A stretch of DNA of 64,000 nt, taken from NCBI RefSeq assembly GCF_000765745.2, contig NZ_JRPC02000005.1:24717-88716 (forward strand), written 5' to 3'. Origin of the DNA: Helicobacter apodemus (GTDB taxonomy: Bacteria > Campylobacterota > Campylobacteria > Campylobacterales > Helicobacteraceae). Under the pieces are notes generated by a model, which saw nothing but the letters and a program-made list of their open reading frames with translations, searched no databases and was not told the DNA's origin. Shown here piece after piece: positions 32,451-42,900 of the stretch (positions are counted from its first letter, which is position 1; each line of letters begins with the position of its first letter). Both the position numbers and the translations under genes were made by a program.

Positions 32451-33800
32451 ATGAAAGTTTCAAATTCTAATTTCAATTCTAATGCTATATATAAGATTCC
32501 TAATACAGAATCTAAGACTCCTAAACAAAATATTAATACCCAAGAAGTTTTAGATTCTTCATATCCCATAGATACCAAGAATCTTGCTATAAAGCATTCC
32601 ATATCCGACTTTATCCAATATATACCTAACAATCTAACTACTATAGAACATAAAAAGACAGATATAGTAGCAGAGTTATTAAAAGATGAATTACTCATAA
32701 GAAATGCTAAGACAAACAAATCCCAAATACAAGAGGTAAGGATACAAAATGAGTTTTATGGTTATAGTGTAGATAAGCAAGGTTATCTAGGAGAGGATTT
32801 TAATGCTGCCGCTGGACTTCCAAGTGGATTTAAATTGCATAAAAGCACCTTAGAAGAAATTATAAAAATTGGGCAATGGAATTATGGAAAATGGCATAAT
32901 ATATTCAATGAAGCACCCATATCCAATGAAGAAGTATTCAAACACATAGATATAGCTAACACCCTTAACCAATACTATAATGTCTTTACACAAATTATGC
33001 CAGAAATCAAAGAATCTTATTCTGCAGGGGAAATTGAAAAACTACCCAAGGGTTTTAGTGATAAAAGATATATGGCAAATGAATCTATGTTAGAAGATAC
33101 TGAAATGATGAAAGCATTTAGCATTATGGAAAGTTTAGAGGACTTTAAAGTTACTAATCTTTATAATAAAGAGACTTTTAGGGAAGCTAAAGTTTTAAGC
33201 TCACAATTACAAAGCATTGATCTTAATCTAAGAGTATATGAACTTAATTTCTCTGTAGAAGAGATGAAAAATTTAAACTTCTATCCACAAAAAGATACAA
33301 ATTTCTCTCAAGAAGCCTTGTTTGTAAGCTTTTTAAACTCACAAGACGCTAGGGTTTTAGGTGGAGGTAAAACACAACTTAGGGAGAAGATAGAAAATCG
33401 CTTAAATGAGATACTTAGTGAAGAAGTTAGCAACAGGAGCAAAAAATTATCTTTAGAAGAGATTAACTTAAGAAAACAAGCCTTACAAAGCCCAGAGAAA
33501 CTAAAAGAACTCATCAAGTTTAAATTACAAGATTCTATGGAACTTTTGGGAAAATCTAAGATTTTTGCACCTAATGAGATTGCTGCAAACTTTGGAGGTG
33601 TTACAATGGATATTTATGCCTTTACACAGCTTGGGCATTATCGCTCTAGCTTAGATTCTATGGCAACAGGCATTGATTTAACGATGAAATTTACAAAAGC
33701 GGTGCATAATAATTGGACTATTAGCCAACAAGATATTCATAACTATACCCAAGATTTATACAAAAGGGCACAAAATTTCTTGCATCAAACCAATGCATAG
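32451..33800 (+). CDS. Cj0814-like protein, candidate flagellar-dependent secreted protein
   Basis: A 449-aa soluble protein without signal peptide or membrane segments. The first 50 residues are Asn/Ser/Thr-rich and disordered, as in flagellum-exported proteins. The YGYSVDKQGYLGEDFNAAAG region and LHKSTLEEI recall Campylobacter proteins named Cj0814 family, flagellar-dependent secreted. The rest is mainly alpha-helical (charged heptad-like stretches near 300-360). AAAGGAGG lies before the ATG, and the gene lies 25 bp after the VVGG protein. The family link is from memory. Confidence 0.5.
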   Translation: MKVSNSNFNSNAIYKIPNTESKTPKQNINTQEVLDSSYPIDTKNLAIKHSISDFIQYIPNNLTTIEHKKTDIVAELLKDELLIRNAKTNKSQIQEVRIQNEFYGYSVDKQGYLGEDFNAAAGLPSGFKLHKSTLEEIIKIGQWNYGKWHNIFNEAPISNEEVFKHIDIANTLNQYYNVFTQIMPEIKESYSAGEIEKLPKGFSDKRYMANESMLEDTEMMKAFSIMESLEDFKVTNLYNKETFREAKVLSSQLQSIDLNLRVYELNFSVEEMKNLNFYPQKDTNFSQEALFVSFLNSQDARVLGGGKTQLREKIENRLNEILSEEVSNRSKKLSLEEINLRKQALQSPEKLKELIKFKLQDSMELLGKSKIFAPNEIAANFGGVTMDIYAFTQLGHYRSSLDSMATGIDLTMKFTKAVHNNWTISQQDIHNYTQDLYKRAQNFLHQTNA

Positions 33801-33837
33801 TGGAAATAAAATTCAACCCCAATAACAGAGATTAACG

Positions 33838-34437
33838 ATGAAAAAACTTTTACAGGGAATCACTATCGTGGCTTTTCTTTTTACTGCAACCTTTACAAAT
33901 GCAGAATTTATCGTGCAATCCTATCAAACAATAAAAAACAAAAGGGTAGTTAGGCAAAACTATGAAGAATCTTGTGGTGCTTCCTCTCTTGCTACATTGC
34001 TAAATATCTTAGACAATAGAAACTTAACCGAGGTAGAAGTTTTAAGGGTAATGAACGAAAAAATAAATACCGATATGGTAAGCTTCACAGAGCTAAAAAT
34101 AGCCCTCCAAAAGCTAGGCTTTGTAGCTAATTCCTATGCTTTAAATAGAGAGACTTTAGATAAGCTTACCAATATTCCTCTGCTTGTCAAAATTGAGGAT
34201 GATCCAAGATTCCCTCATTTTGTCGTTATTATTAATCACAAAGGTAATTATCTACAAATCCTTGATCCAAGCTATGGGGAATATATCAGCTCTAAGAAAG
34301 AATTTTATAGTATATGGGATAGAGATAAAAAGAGTGGATATGCTTTAATCGTAGCACCCAAGAAGTTTTTAAATGCTTTTGATTTAAAATTTCCCCATTC
34401 ACTCAATTTTACTTTTTCGCCTTTTAGTTTGCATTAA
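33838..34437 (+). CDS. Sec-exported C39-like cysteine peptidase
   Basis: A 199-aa protein with a signal peptide (to about residue 22, TNA/EF) and a complete C39 catalytic set: Gln40 and Cys46 in RQNYEESCGASSLATLL, His127 in RFPHFVVI and Asp143 in LDPSYGEY. C39 peptidases cut after double glycine; normally they are fused to ABC exporters in the cytosol, whereas this one is free and periplasmic, like FapD of the Fap amyloid system. The C-terminal 30 residues (NAFDLKFPHSLNF) are extra. The likely partner is the VVGG protein at 31994. Catalytic competence is well supported. Confidence 0.82.
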   Translation: MKKLLQGITIVAFLFTATFTNAEFIVQSYQTIKNKRVVRQNYEESCGASSLATLLNILDNRNLTEVEVLRVMNEKINTDMVSFTELKIALQKLGFVANSYALNRETLDKLTNIPLLVKIEDDPRFPHFVVIINHKGNYLQILDPSYGEYISSKKEFYSIWDRDKKSGYALIVAPKKFLNAFDLKFPHSLNFTFSPFSLH

Positions 34438-34487
34438 ATTCAATCTCAATCTTTTCTATTGCCTTAAACACTTCTTTAAAGCTTCCG

Positions 34488-34950
34488 CTAAAGAGTAAAG
34501 CCAAAAATCGCATCAGGTGCGGCAGAACTACCGCCTAAAGAAGCACTAAGGGATATGGCTGTATAGGAATTAATGCTATAAGTAGAACCTTAGTGTAGGA
34601 ATAGAACGCAATTGTGAATTTTGCTATCCATTAATCTTTTGTTTAGAGTCTCTGTCCTACCCCTAAGTCTAATGTGATTTTTGGAGACGATAGAAAATAC
34701 ACCACAGGGTCGCTATATCCCCTTAAGTTTTGAGATGTTAAGTAAAAGCTTTTATACTCATTGACTGCGATTTCTCTTTGCACTACTGCACTTTGAAATT
34801 TAATGTTAGCATTCCCTGTGCTTAGTAGCTGTAAGCTTGTAATGCTTCTTAAGTCCAATTTGTTTTTTGAAAAGATTATCAATATTAATTCATCTGACGC
34901 TAAAAGCGGCAACAACTAGACAAAAACTCCCAATGATATTTTTTAAACAT
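34488..34950 (-). pseudogene. Degraded paralogue of the outer-membrane barrel gene
   Basis: The minus strand holds pieces clearly homologous to the protein at 31014: SDELILIIF with DLRSIT and LLSTGNAN, then IKFQSAVVQRE, then LRGYSDPVVY, then SPKITLDLGV, and finally GGSSAAPDAIFGF with a stop. Frames change at least twice and a large part between LLSTGNAN and KFQSA is deleted. It is a dead second copy on the opposite strand. Confidence 0.9.
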
Positions 34951-35275
34951 TGAATCCTCCAAATCAAAATTACATATAGTAACTTTTATTCCAGTTTCAA
35001 AACAAATATTTGATAAGAATCTTTGGTTTTGCTTAGAATAAACGATATTTAATTAAGAATATAACAATGTTTAAAAAGCTTTTTAGTGTTGCAATAATAA
35101 GGGGATAAGGACAATCTAATCAGGGAGCAAAAAAGGGCTAAAAAGAAGATTTTAAAATCCTTTTAAGACTTTACCCTAAAGAATGCTTGTATTTTATTTT
35201 CCCTTTAAACTTAAGCTTGTAAAAAGTTCCCTTTTAGGATTTAATGCTTATAATACCAACAAAAAAGGCTTATAA

Positions 35276-36415
35276 ATGTCAAAAATTCCTTATGATTTTA
35301 GCCAACAAAGCACGACTTTAGTCCATATTTGTTGCAGCGTAGATAGTCATCACTTCCTTACCCAACTTAAAGAAAAATACCCCCAAAAAGCATTTTGCGG
35401 ATATTTCTATAACCCCAATATCCACCCTTATGAAGAATACCTTATGCGTTTAAAAGATGTGCAAAGAAGCTGTGAAATGCTAGGAATCCCACTTATTGAG
35501 GGAGAATATGATTTACAAGAGTGGTTAAAGGGTGCTAGAGGATTAGAAGATGAGCCAGAAAAGGGGGAACGATGTAGTTATTGCTTTGATTATCGTTTAG
35601 AAAAAAGTGCGAAAATAGCCCAACAAACCCATTGCATAGAATTCACCACAACCTTACTCGCAAGCCCTATGAAATCCCAAAATGAGCTATTCTCACAAGG
35701 TGAAGCCATAGCACAAAAATACCAATTAGGATTCCTCCCCATTGATGTTAGGAGCAATGGAGGCACACAAATACAAAACCAACTTGCTAAAGAAGCAAAC
35801 CTCTATCGCCAAAACTATTGTGGTTGTATCTTTGCTCTCCAAAAGCAAAGAGAAGCAGCAAATAAAATATCCCTAGAGCTACTCTCTAGTCTTAATACCC
35901 CAAAGTCTTCAAGCAATCTCCCCGCATTGCGTTTAAAAATATTCCAAACTCGAGAGGAGTTAGAAAAATCCAATAAACCCTACCAAAGCATTAAAAGAAA
36001 AATCTTGCATTACCAACTTATTCAAGGCTTATTAACGCAAGAGGGCAAAGCTATCCCTAGCTTTATCTGTAATTATTCCATACTCCCTAAAAAAACAAAA
36101 GCAAAAATAGAATTTTGGGATAATGGGATTGGTTATGCTAATAAAGAGGGGATTATGTTTTTAGAATTTGAACCTTTAAGGGAATACCTCGTCAAAGATA
36201 GCTTTGAGCAACTTCTAAAAGAAGGATTAGCTACACACAAACAAAGTGATTTGCGGCATAAACTCTATCCTTATGGATTCTTCACCTCCCCCATTATTAT
36301 CCTACAAGAAGCTTTCATAGGAAATTTTACGCTAGAGATACAATCTCATCTGCAAGAAGAGTTTTTAGAAGACTTCATCCCCTCTAACGCCAAGAATCCT
36401 CTTATCTTTAAATAA
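35276..36415 (+). CDS. queH: Epoxyqueuosine reductase QueH
   Basis: A 379-aa protein of the DUF208 family that replaces QueG for the last step of queuosine synthesis in tRNA anticodons. Conserved cysteines are in HICCSVDSHH (residues 17-26), GERCSYCFDYRL and RQNYCGCIFA; FCGYFYNPNIHPYEEY is a family block. The last 170 residues are an epsilonproteobacterial extension without a known role. The gene opens a co-directional run with the thioredoxin-like gene and mlaE. Confidence 0.9.
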   Translation: MSKIPYDFSQQSTTLVHICCSVDSHHFLTQLKEKYPQKAFCGYFYNPNIHPYEEYLMRLKDVQRSCEMLGIPLIEGEYDLQEWLKGARGLEDEPEKGERCSYCFDYRLEKSAKIAQQTHCIEFTTTLLASPMKSQNELFSQGEAIAQKYQLGFLPIDVRSNGGTQIQNQLAKEANLYRQNYCGCIFALQKQREAANKISLELLSSLNTPKSSSNLPALRLKIFQTREELEKSNKPYQSIKRKILHYQLIQGLLTQEGKAIPSFICNYSILPKKTKAKIEFWDNGIGYANKEGIMFLEFEPLREYLVKDSFEQLLKEGLATHKQSDLRHKLYPYGFFTSPIIILQEAFIGNFTLEIQSHLQEEFLEDFIPSNAKNPLIFK

Positions 36416-36464
36416 TATTTACAAAAAATATATTACAATTTCTCATTTTATGAAAGGATTAACA

Positions 36465-37196
36465 TTGAAAAAAACCATTACCCTATTAACCCTCATTCTA
36501 ACACTAGCAAATGCTGATTTTGAGACTAATTTTAAAAAGAGCATTAAAGAGCTAACCGATATTGATGTGCAAGTTCAATTTAAAAAAGAACTAGTCAGCT
36601 TCCCCTCATCGTTTTTTGTAATTGGCAAAACAAAAGGAGGTGATATTTTCCCTGTGATTGTCAATAAAGAAGGAAATTACTTCATTGGCTTAAGCAATGT
36701 CTTAAATCTAAGCCAAGCTGATTCTACTATGATTAAAGAAGAAATTACTAAGGCTACTTTAGTTAAAGAAGAGCAAGATACTCTAGCCCTAAACAAACTC
36801 TTTAAAAGCTTCAAAAAGACAGATTTTGTTTATCTCGCAGGGAATGGCGAAAACTTGCCAACGAAATTTGTTATAACAGACCCTGATTGTCCCTATTGTA
36901 GAGAACATTTAAAAAATATAGAAAAAGACCTAGAAGAGTCTAATCTGAAACTAATTTTTGCTCCAGTACATGACAAAAAAGCTTTTATCAAAGCTCAACT
37001 CATAATGCAAGAAATTGCAAAACTTCCTAAGGCTAATACCCAAACAAAAATTAATATTTTAAGAAAATATTATCAAGACTTTGAGCTAAATAACCAACAA
37101 TTGAAAACGGATTATTCACAAATTACCGCCAATACAAAAAAAATCTTTGATAGTGGAATAGTTCGTGGAGTTCCTTTTATCTTTGAAGAAAGATAA
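36465..37196 (+). CDS. Periplasmic DsbC/DsbG-like thiol-disulfide protein
   Basis: About 243 aa with a signal peptide (KKTITLLTLILTLANA) and a thioredoxin-fold C-terminal half with the redox motif DPDCPYCREH. The cis-Pro segment is GVPFIFEE. I prefer a TTG start at 36465 because AAAGGA lies 6 bases ahead; the ATG at 36450 (adding MKGLT) has no ribosome-binding site. It would isomerise or reduce disulfides in the periplasm. Its stop is directly followed by mlaE. Confidence 0.85.
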   Translation: MKKTITLLTLILTLANADFETNFKKSIKELTDIDVQVQFKKELVSFPSSFFVIGKTKGGDIFPVIVNKEGNYFIGLSNVLNLSQADSTMIKEEITKATLVKEEQDTLALNKLFKSFKKTDFVYLAGNGENLPTKFVITDPDCPYCREHLKNIEKDLEESNLKLIFAPVHDKKAFIKAQLIMQEIAKLPKANTQTKINILRKYYQDFELNNQQLKTDYSQITANTKKIFDSGIVRGVPFIFEER

Positions 37197-38285
37197 ATGC
37201 CTATCTTAGCTTCTTTAGATGTCCTTATAGAAGAGAATATCACCCTAACATTAGGGGGAAACTGGAATTATAAAATCCCCAAATCTCTCCTCTGCAAACT
37301 TAATAAAATCCCAACCAATAAGCCCATAATAATCCTTTTGCAAAAGGATTTTGATTTAGATTTTTGTGGAGGAGAGATTCTAAATATTTGGCTACAAAAC
37401 CCTCAATTAAAAATTATTAAAAATGAGCTTTTAGACAGCCCAAAAAGCAAAAAAATCCTTACCATCTTACAAAATAATCAACTCACAAACAACACTTCAC
37501 CTAAAAAATCCTCTAACAAGATTACGATACTGCAAAGTCTATTGCACAATACGCTCTTTATTGTAGGTTTCATAGGAGAAATTCTTTATACGCTAGGCTT
37601 CATAAGCTTTAAAAATATCCGCCTAAAAGCGATTTTATACCATATACAAGAATCTTTAATTAAAGCTATTGGCATTGTGAGTTTAGCTTGTTTTTTAATT
37701 GGCATTGTTATAGCCTATCAAGGCTCTATCCAATTAGAACAATTTGGTGCTAATATTTTAATCGTAGAGATGAGCTCCATACTTACCTTACGTGAAATGG
37801 CACCTATTATTACCGCAATTATCATTGCTGGACGCAGTGCTTCTGCCTTTAGTGCAGAACTTGGCATGATGCGCGCTACTCAAGAAATTGATGCGATGAA
37901 AACGATGGGCTTTAATCCCATAACCTTTTTAGTTTTACCCCGAATCCTAGCACTTTGTATAGCTTTTCCTTTAGTTGTTTTTATTGCTGATATATTTGGG
38001 CTTTTGGGGGCTATGTTTATTAGTCAATTACAGCTTAATATCGGCTATGGACAATTTATAGAAAGATTCTTAGAAAGTGTTAATATCAAACATTTTTGGG
38101 TTGGAATTTTAAAAGCACCTTTTTTTGGCTTCATCATATCATTAATTGGTTGTTATCACGGATTTATTGTAGCTAAAGACACAAGAAGCATTGGAGTGCA
38201 TACAACCAAAAGCGTAGTAGAAGCGATTTTTTGTGTGATTGCTTTTGATGCCATCTGTGCAATGATTCTAACAGGGATTTTCTAA
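37197..38285 (+). CDS. mlaE: Mla-type ABC transporter permease MlaE
   Basis: A 362-aa inner-membrane protein. The N-terminal 115 residues form a STAS-like cytoplasmic domain (an MlaB-like part fused in cis). The rest is the MlaE permease with EMSSILTLREMAPIITAIIIAGR and GMMRATQEIDAMKTMG. It moves phospholipids between inner membrane and periplasm with MlaF and MlaD. The start abuts the previous stop. Confidence 0.92.
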   Translation: MPILASLDVLIEENITLTLGGNWNYKIPKSLLCKLNKIPTNKPIIILLQKDFDLDFCGGEILNIWLQNPQLKIIKNELLDSPKSKKILTILQNNQLTNNTSPKKSSNKITILQSLLHNTLFIVGFIGEILYTLGFISFKNIRLKAILYHIQESLIKAIGIVSLACFLIGIVIAYQGSIQLEQFGANILIVEMSSILTLREMAPIITAIIIAGRSASAFSAELGMMRATQEIDAMKTMGFNPITFLVLPRILALCIAFPLVVFIADIFGLLGAMFISQLQLNIGYGQFIERFLESVNIKHFWVGILKAPFFGFIISLIGCYHGFIVAKDTRSIGVHTTKSVVEAIFCVIAFDAICAMILTGIF

Positions 38286-39017
38286 ATGGAAGCGATTATA
38301 GAAGTAAAAAATCTCACGACAAAATTTGGAGAGAGAATTATTCACGATAACATTAGCTTTAAGATTTTTAAAAAAGATATTTTCGCACTTTTAGGAGGGA
38401 GTGGAAGTGGCAAAAGCACCCTTTTAAACACAATGATTGCTTTAAATCGACCCGTTAGTGGCGTAGTAAAAATTTTAGGCAAAAATATCTTAGAGCTAGA
38501 CCCTCAAGAAATGCTAAGTATGCAGCTAAATTTTGGAGTATTGTTTCAATTTGGTGCACTCTTTAGCTCACTAAATATCCTAGATAACCTCACATTGTCT
38601 TTAAGAGAATATACAATACTCCCACCAAAAGCCATAAAAGATATAGCAATGATGTGGCTTAACAAAGTAGGCTTAAAGCAAGAAGTTGCAAACCTCTATC
38701 CCAATGAATTAAGTGGGGGAATGATAAAAAGAGTAGGACTTGCTAGAGCCTTAAGCTTGAGCCCTAAAATTTTATTTTTAGATGAACCAACAAGTGGATT
38801 AGATCCAAAAGGTGCTAGAGAATTTGATAATCTCATTAAAGAATTAAGAGACTTACTAGAATTAAATATTATAATGATAACACACGATATGGATAGCGTG
38901 AAAGGAATAGTGGATAGAATGATTATCCTAAAAGATAAAAAAATATTTTTTGAAGGCTCTTTAAAAGAATTAAGCCAACAAAGCGATTCTATAGATTTGT
39001 TTTTATACCAAATTTAG
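38286..39017 (+). CDS. mlaF: Mla-type ABC transporter ATPase MlaF
   Basis: A 243-aa ABC ATPase: Walker A GGSGSGKST (37-45), signature LSGGMIKR, Walker B ILFLDEPTSGLD and switch ITHD. LSGGM and the ARALSLSPKI segment are typical of MlaF. It follows mlaE without a gap and precedes mlaD by 8 bp. Confidence 0.93.
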   Translation: MEAIIEVKNLTTKFGERIIHDNISFKIFKKDIFALLGGSGSGKSTLLNTMIALNRPVSGVVKILGKNILELDPQEMLSMQLNFGVLFQFGALFSSLNILDNLTLSLREYTILPPKAIKDIAMMWLNKVGLKQEVANLYPNELSGGMIKRVGLARALSLSPKILFLDEPTSGLDPKGAREFDNLIKELRDLLELNIIMITHDMDSVKGIVDRMIILKDKKIFFEGSLKELSQQSDSIDLFLYQI

Positions 39018-39025
39018 GAGGAATA

Positions 39026-39823
39026 ATGGAATCACGATTAAACTATGTTTTAATAGGCATATTTTTCTTCTTCTCACTCATAGCGTTAGCGGGTTTTATT
39101 TTTTGGTTTGGTAAATATGATAGAAGCATTGATGAATACAACCCCTATTATTTGTATGCTAAAGAACTCCCAAAAAATATAAGAATAGAAACCCCCGTTA
39201 GGTATCTAGGGATACCTGTAGGATTTGTAAAGTCGTATAGGATTATGGATAATAGCGTAGAAATTATTTTATGGATTAAAAAAGACATCATAGTCCATAA
39301 AGACTCGAAAGTAATGGTAGAAACACAAGGATTAACCGGCGGGAACTTCTTTGCACTCTCTCAAGGAGATGGTGCTCCCTTTAGGGCTAATGAAAAAGCA
39401 GTTTTAAACCTTGAAGCAAATTGGATAGAAAAAATCAGCGATAAAACCCAAATTGCTATGGAGCAATTAGGCATTAGTCTGTATAAATTTAATAATCTCT
39501 TAAATGATGAAAATATAGAGAATTTTCATACAATCCTTAAAAATCTTGCCATTGCTTCAAACAACCTCAACACAACCCTAAGCACGATAGAATATGAACT
39601 CAAAGATTTTGGCAAAACAAGAGAGCGATTTGAACAAACCCTGCTTAGAGGGGATTACAATTTTAGAGCTTTACTCACCCCCTTGCTAGTTAGCATTGAG
39701 CAAAACTCTAAAACACTCCAACAATTACTTTTAGAGAGCAAGGAAACTTTGCAGTCTTTAGAAAAATCTCCCACTGATTTTTTATTAGGTATTAGAAAAG
39801 AGAAATTAGGACCAAAGGAATAG
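39026..39823 (+). CDS. mlaD: MCE-domain lipid-binding protein MlaD
   Basis: A 265-aa protein with one N-terminal membrane anchor (IGIFFFFSLIALAGFIFWF), an MCE/MlaD domain (LYAKELPKNIRIETPVRYLG, VETQGLTGGNFFALSQG) and a C-terminal coiled tail. MCE proteins form hexameric rings that pass lipids. GGAGG lies 5 bases before the ATG. Confidence 0.92.
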   Translation: MESRLNYVLIGIFFFFSLIALAGFIFWFGKYDRSIDEYNPYYLYAKELPKNIRIETPVRYLGIPVGFVKSYRIMDNSVEIILWIKKDIIVHKDSKVMVETQGLTGGNFFALSQGDGAPFRANEKAVLNLEANWIEKISDKTQIAMEQLGISLYKFNNLLNDENIENFHTILKNLAIASNNLNTTLSTIEYELKDFGKTRERFEQTLLRGDYNFRALLTPLLVSIEQNSKTLQQLLLESKETLQSLEKSPTDFLLGIRKEKLGPKE

Positions 39824-39915
39824 GTAGTTTAAATACAGCATTAAAACAAAATAAACACAAAAATATAAAAATGTTACAATCTAGCCTTAAATAAATCCTA
39901 ATATATGAGAGAATT

Positions 39916-42900
39916 ATGCATACTTTAACAACCTATCTTACACAACTTCAAAACATTAATCCACAAGACAAAGAACACACGCACCGCACATATTTACATA
40001 ACTTTTTAGAATCTTTCATAGCAGACTTAGCAACTCACGATAAAACTTTACAATCCCTCCATATCAAACACGAGCCAAACAACGACAAAGAGGGCAGAGG
40101 CGCACCTGATTTTTTGATACAAAATCAAGGCTTGATAATTGGCTATATTGAAAACAAACGCGTGAATGCAGATTTAGATTCTGTGGCACAAAGCCCACAG
40201 ATTGAAAAATATCTGCGACTTAGCGATAATCTAATGCTTACTGATTATTTGCGATTCTGTCTTGTGCGTAAAAATGACAAAGGCAAGGCACAAATCGTGC
40301 AAGAATGTAGAATCTGCGAATTAAGCCAACTTAAAGCCACGCTCAAAAACAAGACACTTTTAGAATCTAAGCAAAAAGAACTAACCGAGCTTTTCAAACT
40401 CTTTTTCACTCACAGCCCAAAGCCTATTGTTGCTGCTAAAGAGTTTGCTAACGCTCTTGCTCAACGCACACAGATTCTAAAAAATTCTTTAATAGAGGCG
40501 CAAGAAAACACGCATATTACAAGCCTTTATGAAACTTTTAAAGAGCAGCTTTACAAAGAGTTAAATTTCACAGAGTTTGCCGATAGCCTCGCACAAACGC
40601 TCACTTATAGCCTTTTTCTTGCGAGGCTAAATAATACGAGTGGCAAGGAGATTGATTTGTATAATGCCAAAGCCTTTATCCCTAAGTCTTTTCCGCTTAT
40701 TCGTGCGATGAGTGGATTTTTAGACAATTTAGAGGATTTAAATTCTATCAAATGGCTTATAGAGGAGATTTTGTATATTATCAATCATATTGATATTATA
40801 AGCATTATAAAAGAGCTAAACAAAGTAAGCGAAAAAGACTTGTTAGAGCATTACACCACGCAATTTACACATAAAGACCCTTATTTGCACTTTTATGAGA
40901 CTTTTCTTTCTCAATATGACCCGAGATTGCGTGAGATTCGCGGTGTGTATTACACTCCTGCAAGTGTTGTGAGCTTTATTGTTAATGCCATAGATTCTAC
41001 ACTTAAAAAAGATTTTGACTTAAAAAATGGCTTAGGTGCGAGTTTGGAGAATGATAATATCACGCTTTTAGATTTTGCCACAGGGACAGGGACATTTTTG
41101 CTTGAAGCTTTCCGCAAAACCTTAGAATCCACACCTAAAGATAGCGCAAGATATGAGCCTAAAAAGCTATTAAAGCAATTCTTTGGCTTTGAGTTTCTCA
41201 TTGCTCCTTATACAATTGCACATTTAAAGCTTTCCCAAAGTTTCAAAGAGGAGTTTAACGCACCTTTGAAAGAAAATGAATCACTCAATATCCGCCTAAC
41301 AAACACACTTTATTCCAACAAAGAAAAAGATGAGGCAAATAAGCAAAGCAATCTTTTCGCAGGAATGATAGAGTTAGCACAAGAGTTTAAAGAAGCGCAA
41401 AAGATTAAAGAAAATGCGATTTTGATTATCACAGGCAACCCGCCTTATAGTGGGGCAAGTGCCAACAAAGGCTTATTTGAAGATAATGTGCGTATCACTT
41501 ATGGTTTAGAGCCAAGCGAGGCGCATTTAACCGAAAAAGAGAGTGAAGCAATCAACTTTTATCTGCAAAATCCCAAAAAAGATGCAAATCAAAAATCTAC
41601 CTTTAAAACCATTCTGCAAAAGAAAAAACTCAAAAACGAGAAAAATCCCAAATGGCTACTTGATGATTATGTAAAGTTTATCTGCTTTGCAGAATCCAAG
41701 ATTAAAGAACAGCCAAGCGGTATCTTTGCCTTTATCTCCAACAACAGCTTTTTAGATAATCCCACCTTTCGCGGTATGCGCTATCACTTGCTAAAAACCT
41801 TTGATACAATCTATATTTTAGATTTGCACGGCAATGCGAGAAAAAAGGAAGCCACACCCGATGGAAGCAAAGATGAAAATGTCTTTGATATTATGCAAGG
41901 CGTAAGCATTAATATCTTTGTGAAAAATAGAAATTCGTCTCTTACGCAATCTTTAAATGATTGCGGCGGCTCGACTCGGTCATTTATGCCTGATAAACTC
42001 CCATCGCCTCACCTTGCAAAACATTCAAATCTTACGCAAGATACTAGAATTTCTCGTTCTCAACACAGCGAAGATTCCAATGAAAAACCTCAAAAACTCG
42101 CTCAAATTCACCACTATGATTTATATGGCAAAAGAAGCGATAAAACAAACTTTTTGTATGAAAATACCTTAGATTCTATTGCTTGGGCTACATTAGAGCC
42201 CAAAGAGCCTTTTTATCTTTTTATCCCACAAAATGAGGATTTAAGGGCAGAGTATGATAAGGGCTGGAGCGTCAAGGATATTTTTAAGGTTTCAAGCGTG
42301 GGGGTAGTAACAGGTAAAGATTCTGTATTGATTGCCTCTAATGAAAAACAATTAGAACAACAAGTAAAAGACTTTTATAATGAATTTGATTTAAAATTTG
42401 TCAAAAATATAGCTTATCGCCCTTTTGATTTAATGAAAGTTTATTATGATACTTCCAAAGTTACACGCCCTAGATTTGAAATAATGCAGCATTTTTTGCA
42501 AAATGATAATGTAGGGCTTATTTATAAAAGAGGTTTTCCAAACACACAAAGCGGACAAGGTTTTGCAACAGATTCAATAATTGATTTTAGAAGTTGGTCT
42601 TGTTCGGGTATGCAAGGAGGAGATTACATCTCACCTCTTTACCTTAAAAATACAGAATCTAGTAAAGATAAAAGCCCCAAAAAGAACAAAAAAGATTCAC
42701 AAGAAAATGCAGATTCTAAGCAAGGACAATGGGTAGAAAATTTCACTCCTGAATTTAGAAACTTCATTGATACCAAATACAACGAACATTTCGCGCCAGA
42801 GCAGATTTTAGGCTATATCTATGCGGTGCTATTCCATAAAGATTATAGAGAAAAATATATTGATTTTCTTAAAATTGACTTCCCAAAGATTCCCTTTGTG

